From Pilaira anomala (lineage: Eukaryota > Mucoromycota > Mucoromycetes > Mucorales > Mucoraceae): a DNA stretch of 64,000 bases. A model generated the notes under the pieces. It made no database searches, was not told the origin of the DNA, and saw nothing but the letters and a program-made list of their open reading frames with translations. The DNA lies in NCBI GenBank assembly GCA_025716855.1, contig JAIXMQ010000029.1, positions 186,001-250,000 of the forward strand. Reading direction: 5' to 3'. Both the position numbers and the translations under genes were made by a program. Below, piece after piece: positions 60,293 through 64,000 of this stretch (positions within the stretch are counted from its first letter, which is position 1; every line of letters begins with the position of its first letter).

Positions 60293-61553
60293 CCCGTGAC
60301 AAAATCTCGTAAATCTTCTTTAAAAGCAAAACGTCATCGCTCTTTAGGAAAACTTGATATTTATGCTAATGCTTCTTCTACTTCTCCTCCACCTATTCCT
60401 GATCATACTAATTTTGAGCCACTTTCAACTAAACTTGAATTATGGACACACGAGCAATTGTTAGAAAGAGTAAAGGAACTTGAAAAAGAAAAAGAGGAAT
60501 CAGTCACACAAAATTCAAATAAATCAAATGAAGGTAAAATTACATATAAAAGAAAAACAATAGTTACGTTGTTTATATTTTATAAACAAGTAAAATTTAT
60601 TACATGTTATTAAATTACATACCATCTCACCTTTTTTTTTTTTCTCTCTCTCTCTTTCCTTTTATCTCTTATACTTCTATATAGTGACACTAGATGAAGG
60701 CGGTGTACCAAATACTTCTACTACTACTTCAACTAACACTGTAAAGACAGCAATGTTTCAAAAGACTTGTACAAACAAAGTTAGATCTGCTTCACATACA
60801 GATACAGAGATGGAAGAAGATGATGAAGAAGAAGACGATCCGCAAATCTGTAAATGGGATAATTGTTCTATTGAATTAAATTCACTTGATGATCTGATTA
60901 ATCATGTCAAGATAGATCATATTGGTAGCGGAAAGGTATACAAAAAAAAAAAAACTTATATGATTTGTGATACAAAATTATTGAAATCCGAATTTTTATT
61001 AGCCAAATTACTATTGTTGTTGGAAGGATTGTGTACGTAAACAAAAACCTTTTACAAAAAGACATAAAATGCATAATCATCTTCGTACGCATACAGGAGA
61101 AAGGCCATTTGTTTGCTTGGAGCCAGGTATATATACATTACATAAAAACTTGTTTTTTGTTAAAACATGTTAAAAAAAAAATTAACCTTATAAATTCTCC
61201 TATAAAAAAAAATAGACTGCGGTAAAAGGTTTTCTAGACCTGATTCCTTAACAACACATGCAAAAATACATTCAAATATTAGACCTTATATTTGTAGTTT
61301 TAACGACAGTGGTAAGGCCTGCGCTAAAGCTTATTACCATCTTCGATCGTTACGCAAACATGAAAGAAGTCATCAGTTAAAAGATGATACTCCACCCCCT
61401 CCGCCTCCTCCAATTCCTGTTGTGATGTCAAATGTAACACATTCAGATGACTTGGATGTGGCACGAGGAGAAGAAGTTTATTCAGATTGGGGATTATCGG
61501 CTCAAGCAGCAGTTTTTAACATTATGAATAGAGATAATTCATCATTCATATAG
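59292..61553 (+). CDS. C2H2 zinc-finger transcription factor, ZIC/GLI-like finger array
   Basis: Exons 59292-59408, 59467-59850, 59951-60533, 60685-60935, 61003-61126 and 61216-61553 give 598 aa. The first 400 residues are Asn/Thr/Ser/Gln-rich, with a poly-Gln run near residue 260, and appear disordered. Then come a first finger CKWDNCSIELNSLDDLINH, a second reading YYCCWKDC...HLRTHTGERPF, a third VCLEPDCGKRFSRPDSLTTH and a fourth with a wide C-C spacing. The tandem CxWxxC fingers and TGERP linkers are those of the GLI/ZIC family and its fungal relatives. The C-terminus has a Pro run followed by an acidic segment. The target genes are unknown. Confidence 0.85.
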
Positions 61554-62283
61554 TATACCCTCTACAATTCTATTACACCCATATAAGCACAATTAACATA
61601 CATACAAATTCAGACTACTTTTTGTCATCACTCCCCCCCCCTTTTTTTTAATTTCTTCTATATATATATATATATATATAATATAACATATGATAATATA
61701 ATGCCACTCTAAAATTTGTTTTTTTTCCGGAATCCAAAAGGGATAAGGTTGAATTCCCTTATAAAGGATAAGACAATTTCAATTATTAAAATTAAAGATT
61801 TGTCTTGATGATCTATGAATTATGTTAAATTGAGCTTAACTTCCCTTCTACCATAATAATAGTGAATCAACTAATAAATTAAGCAATTCCGATTTCCATA
61901 GCAAAACTTTGAAAATAACAACCATTTGCCAATCATTTTGTAGATAACTAGTGACACATAATGGATGCAGTTTACAAGCCGCATTGTAAATAAACAAATG
62001 TATGAAAACCCCTTTTTTTACATCTTTATTTTCAAACAACTTACCTAATCAGGACATTTTTCGGAGATTTGGTGATATGCAGAAGGTTTTTTTTTTATTC
62101 CATTGCATTTTGCTCATCAGATTGATTACCGAAAAAAAAAAAGCGGTATACATTGGCTTTGCAAATTCCCACCAATTAAAAAAAAACAAAAGGAAATGAG
62201 TATAACAGATTATATAAAGATAAATATCTTGGCGTATGTATAGATTATACGTCAATATAAACTGCAATTGAGTAATAAATAGA
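61554..62283. other. Spacer before the Tc1-like relic
   Basis: The first part is the 3' flank of the C2H2 gene and contains a C8 run and a (TA)n run near 61660. A minus-strand open frame (61848-62039) has a hydrophobic, Leu-rich end (VLLWKSELLNLLVDSLLLW). It may belong to a further decayed repeat element, but I cannot place it. Confidence 0.4.
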
Positions 62284-62310
62284 CAGTGTTTCTCGAAATT
62301 TTTTGTGCAC

Positions 62311-62480
62311 CTAAGAAATAAAAAATCGTGCACTAAGTAATAAAAAAATCATGCACTAACTAAAAACAAATGTGCACTTCAAAAAAAAAAAAAAAAATCT
62401 TGCGAAAAGTAAAATAAAATTCGTGCAATATGATATTAAAAATTCGTGCAAGATGATAATAAAAATTTGTGCATTTATTA
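62311..62480. repeat. Subterminal array of about 22-bp degenerate repeats inside the Tc1-like element
   Basis: Starting inside the left inverted repeat, variants of TCGTGCACTAAGTAATAAAA recur six or seven times: cgtgcac, catgcac, tgtgcac, cttgcg, cgtgcaa (twice), tgtgca, each followed by an A/T stretch with a TAA or TAATAA. The spacing is about 20-25 bp. The other end of the element has only two such motifs. Confidence 0.6.
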
Positions 62481-62801
62481 TAATGGTTTTCTGTTTAAAC
62501 AATCATCAAATCTAGCTACAGAGTGTCTGCAAAAACCTTGTAAATCACTTTGGAGCATTTGATTGCAAGCGTCTCTGATTTTAGAAGACAACGTTTCCTC
62601 TTTTAAAAGTGCTTCTCTCTTCACTTTACTTTTACATACTGACCAAAACTGCTCTATTGGGTTGAGTTCAGGTGAATAAGGTGGTAGATAAATACAACCG
62701 TAGTCATGAGCTTCGATATACTTTCTAATGTCACCATGACTGTGGATTGGACAGTTATCCATTAACAAATAAAAGCCCTTGAACTCTTCGTACTGGTTCA
62801 T
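62478..62801 (-). pseudogene. Transposase DDE-domain remnant of the Tc1-like element
   Basis: A 107-codon frame carries the second catalytic Asp in LLMDNCPIHSHG and the third acidic residue in the PPYSPELNPIEQFW block, both diagnostic of Tc1/mariner transposases. The frame extends upstream without an ATG to about 62915 (including GGTVTGHYFNF) and stops matching the helix-turn-helix frame there. The first catalytic Asp, expected some 90 residues earlier, has no room. No full protein is encoded. Confidence 0.85.
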
Positions 62802-63395
62802 AATTCTAATTGTTTCAGCAACAAAGTTGAAATAATGGCCTGTAACAGTTCCCCCTCTTCCCTTCTCTTTCTCAAGTTTTTTGGGAGTTTCGCCAGGTTC
62901 TTTTCTCTTTTTTACCAGCTCTGGGCAGTAGTACCGGGTAGATTTAACTCCTTTGCAGCGCCACGAATAGACATACCTTTCTCTAACACCAAAAAGTAAA
63001 ACTTTTCCATGCCCTCTTTCTTGTATTTCCGGTATGTTAAGCTCTGACCTTTTTGGGGATTGTTTTCATCCTTGCTATAGGCTTTTTCGATTTCTCTGGA
63101 GGTTTAAGGTCCATATAGGTAGTGAGGGTGGTCAGGGTAGTAAGAGGATATTGCTCATCGTCAACTTCCATCAGGTACTCGATAACCTCCGTTCCGTTCT
63201 CGTCCGTATACATCTCATCGCCGTTGTAATAGCGAAAATTAGACATTTGAATACAGTTTTATTAGAATGTAAAGTAAAAAAGAACATTACTATGAACGAA
63301 TTTTAATATAAAAATGCTTTTTTAGTTAGTACACGATTTTTTATTTCTTAGGTGCACGAAAAATTTCGAGAAACACTGTAACTTATTGTTTATTA

Positions 63396-63421
63396 CAATG
63401 TTTCTCGAAACTACAGTGTTT
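63396..63421. repeat. Second, degraded copy of the Tc1-like terminus
   Basis: Eighteen bp beyond the right end of the element, the sequence ACAATGTTTCTCGAAACTAC then AGTG repeats the terminal motif (CAGTGTTTCTCGAAA) twice, in opposite orientation to each other. It looks like a residue of another excised or nested copy. Confidence 0.5.
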
Positions 63422-63474
63422 TGCGTTTAAAAATAGAATTTTGGGGAAATAATAATAGCCATTTTTGTTTGGCT

Positions 63475-63574
63475 AATAGAAATGTTTGAACTCAATAGAA
63501 TCTTTGCAAGTCCAGTAGAAATTCTTAACAATCAATAGAAACTTTTGACTGTCAGTAGAGATAATTGACTTTTA
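63475..63574. repeat. Five direct repeats of 20 bp
   Basis: The word AATAGAA or AGTAGAA recurs at 63475, 63494, 63514, 63534 and 63554, a period of 19-20 bp, with a less conserved filler containing TTTGA or TTGAC. This regularity is not explained by a coding frame. Confidence 0.7.
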
Positions 63575-63581
63575 TTATAAT

Positions 63582-64000
63582 TCAGAAAAGCTCAAAAAAG
63601 CAGCAAAGAGTTTCTTCCTTTGGAACAACTATTAAACCAGAATTTTCCTTTTTCAATTCCATATCAACACGTTCTTCTTCCTTCAGACATAAAAACAACG
63701 TAGCAATTAGTTCAAACATCTTTACCCAGTTAAAACGGTCACTCCAGTTCGTAGGGATATCTGCTGATCTCAATTCAACAAACTTCCATAATCGATCTTC
63801 TTTCAAGTTCATTTTAGAGTGGGTGATTGTATGTTTGATCACTTGAACACCAAAAAGTTGTTTTTTTCAAGGCTGTTTTTAATCGGCTATTCTTAAAATG
63901 ACTAAGAATGTAACAAAGCGCACCATTACATTCAACTAAGAGCTTTAAAGTGTCTTCAAGAGTATGACCGATATTCTCTTGCAGTAAACCACTAGAAGAT
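63582..64000 (-). pseudogene. Frameshifted repeat-family ORF, cut by window edge
   Basis: The lower part (63582 to about 63860) reads to the stop with RLWKFVELRSADIP, then WSDRFNWVKMFELIATLF and CLKEEE. The upper part, from the window edge, is open in a different frame (SSSGLLQENIGHTLEDTLKL, then LVECNGALCYIL). The two frames meet near 63865 at a run of A residues and T residues, so a single-base shift separates them. Helical, Glu/Lys-rich proteins of this kind are, in my recollection, common in repetitive loci of Mucorales. The 20-bp repeat array abuts its 3' end, which supports a mobile-element origin. Function is not known. Confidence 0.45.

Larger units (their letters stand above)
62284..63378 (-). 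mobile_element. Degenerate Tc1/mariner-type transposon, 1.1 kb
   Basis: Terminal inverted repeats of about 53 bp (left end CAGTGTTTCTCG, right end its reverse complement) match at all but about two positions. The right flank is TA, the left flank GA, so the TA duplication is intact on one side only. The minus strand carries transposase in pieces: an N-terminal frame from 63246 to 63037; a helix-turn-helix piece MSIRGAAKELNLPG near 62990-62920 in another frame; and the DDE part from about 62900 to 62478 with MDNCPIHSHG, LPPYSPELNPIEQFW and SKVKR. At least two frameshifts and an apparent loss of the first catalytic Asp region make it non-functional. Confidence 0.85.

Noticed and set aside
61848..62039. 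63-codon minus-strand frame near the Tc1-like relic
   Set aside because: It has a leucine-rich end but no start context, partner exon or recognisable family. Kept only as a note in the spacer.
63475..63574. CRISPR-like array
   Set aside because: The 20-bp units are contiguous degenerate repeats with no unique spacers, and the host is a eukaryote.

Overview
The window is nuclear DNA of an AT-rich filamentous fungus, most likely an early-diverging Mucoromycota member and plausibly Mucorales. The evidence is: dense small introns (mostly 50-110 nt, GT..AG); very A/T-rich spacers full of homopolymer runs; a complex I subunit gene, which excludes budding yeasts of the Saccharomyces type; conserved housekeeping genes; and, at both edges, gene families expanded in these fungi (a FAR1-type zinc-finger protein on the left, a Tc1/mariner relic and a decayed repeat-family ORF on the right). 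I assign no species. Exon joins were read by eye from splice consensus, frame continuity and family motifs. Most add up to an exact multiple of three, but single-base boundary errors are possible.

Layout, left to right: FAR1-type protein (-, cut by the edge) / TAF5 (+); soluble epoxide hydrolase (-); an unknown 152-aa gene (-); the ribosome-biogenesis zinc-finger protein REI1 (+); an 11-exon unknown gene (+); an unknown membrane protein (-); a 2.1-kb spacer with decayed coding-like sequence; mitochondrial glycine decarboxylase (+); a possible EAF7-like nuclear protein (-); the mismatch-repair/meiotic gene MLH3 (-, 16 exons); a palindromic MITE; a vacuolar-type amino-acid transporter (+); a 100-aa basic protein (+); an IML2/TTC39-type TPR protein (-); ferredoxin reductase (+); choline/ethanolamine phosphotransferase (+); TTI2 (-); RPB2 (+); a ULP1-type SUMO protease (-); a PfkB-type kinase (+); an OCIA-like small membrane protein (-); ATP synthase subunit b (+); a gene holding only the C-terminal part of NOT1 (+); a lysine methyltransferase (-); a 3-kb gene-poor stretch; a SulP anion transporter (-); an F-box/WD40 protein (+); complex I NDUFA1 (-); a Maf-type nucleotide pyrophosphatase (+); a C2H2 transcription factor (+); and a mobile-element-rich right end.

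The genes are functionally scattered, as is normal for a fungal chromosome arm. Mitochondrial functions recur (GLDC, FDXR, ATP4, NDUFA1, possibly the OCIA-like protein), as do transcription and RNA metabolism (TAF5, RPB2, NOT1 fragment, REI1). Many neighbours are divergent and share short promoters: FAR1/TAF5, MLH3/transporter, TTC39/FDXR, ULP1/PfkB, OCIA/ATP4, SulP/F-box and NDUFA1/Maf.

I did not find a convincing new multi-gene system. The observations most worth a second look are the 124-bp palindromic MITE in the MLH3/transporter promoter, the stand-alone NOT1 C-terminal gene, the initiator-codon-only first exon of NDUFA1, two families of about 20-bp degenerate repeats at the right end, and two coding-like but unassignable stretches near 13 kb and 51 kb.
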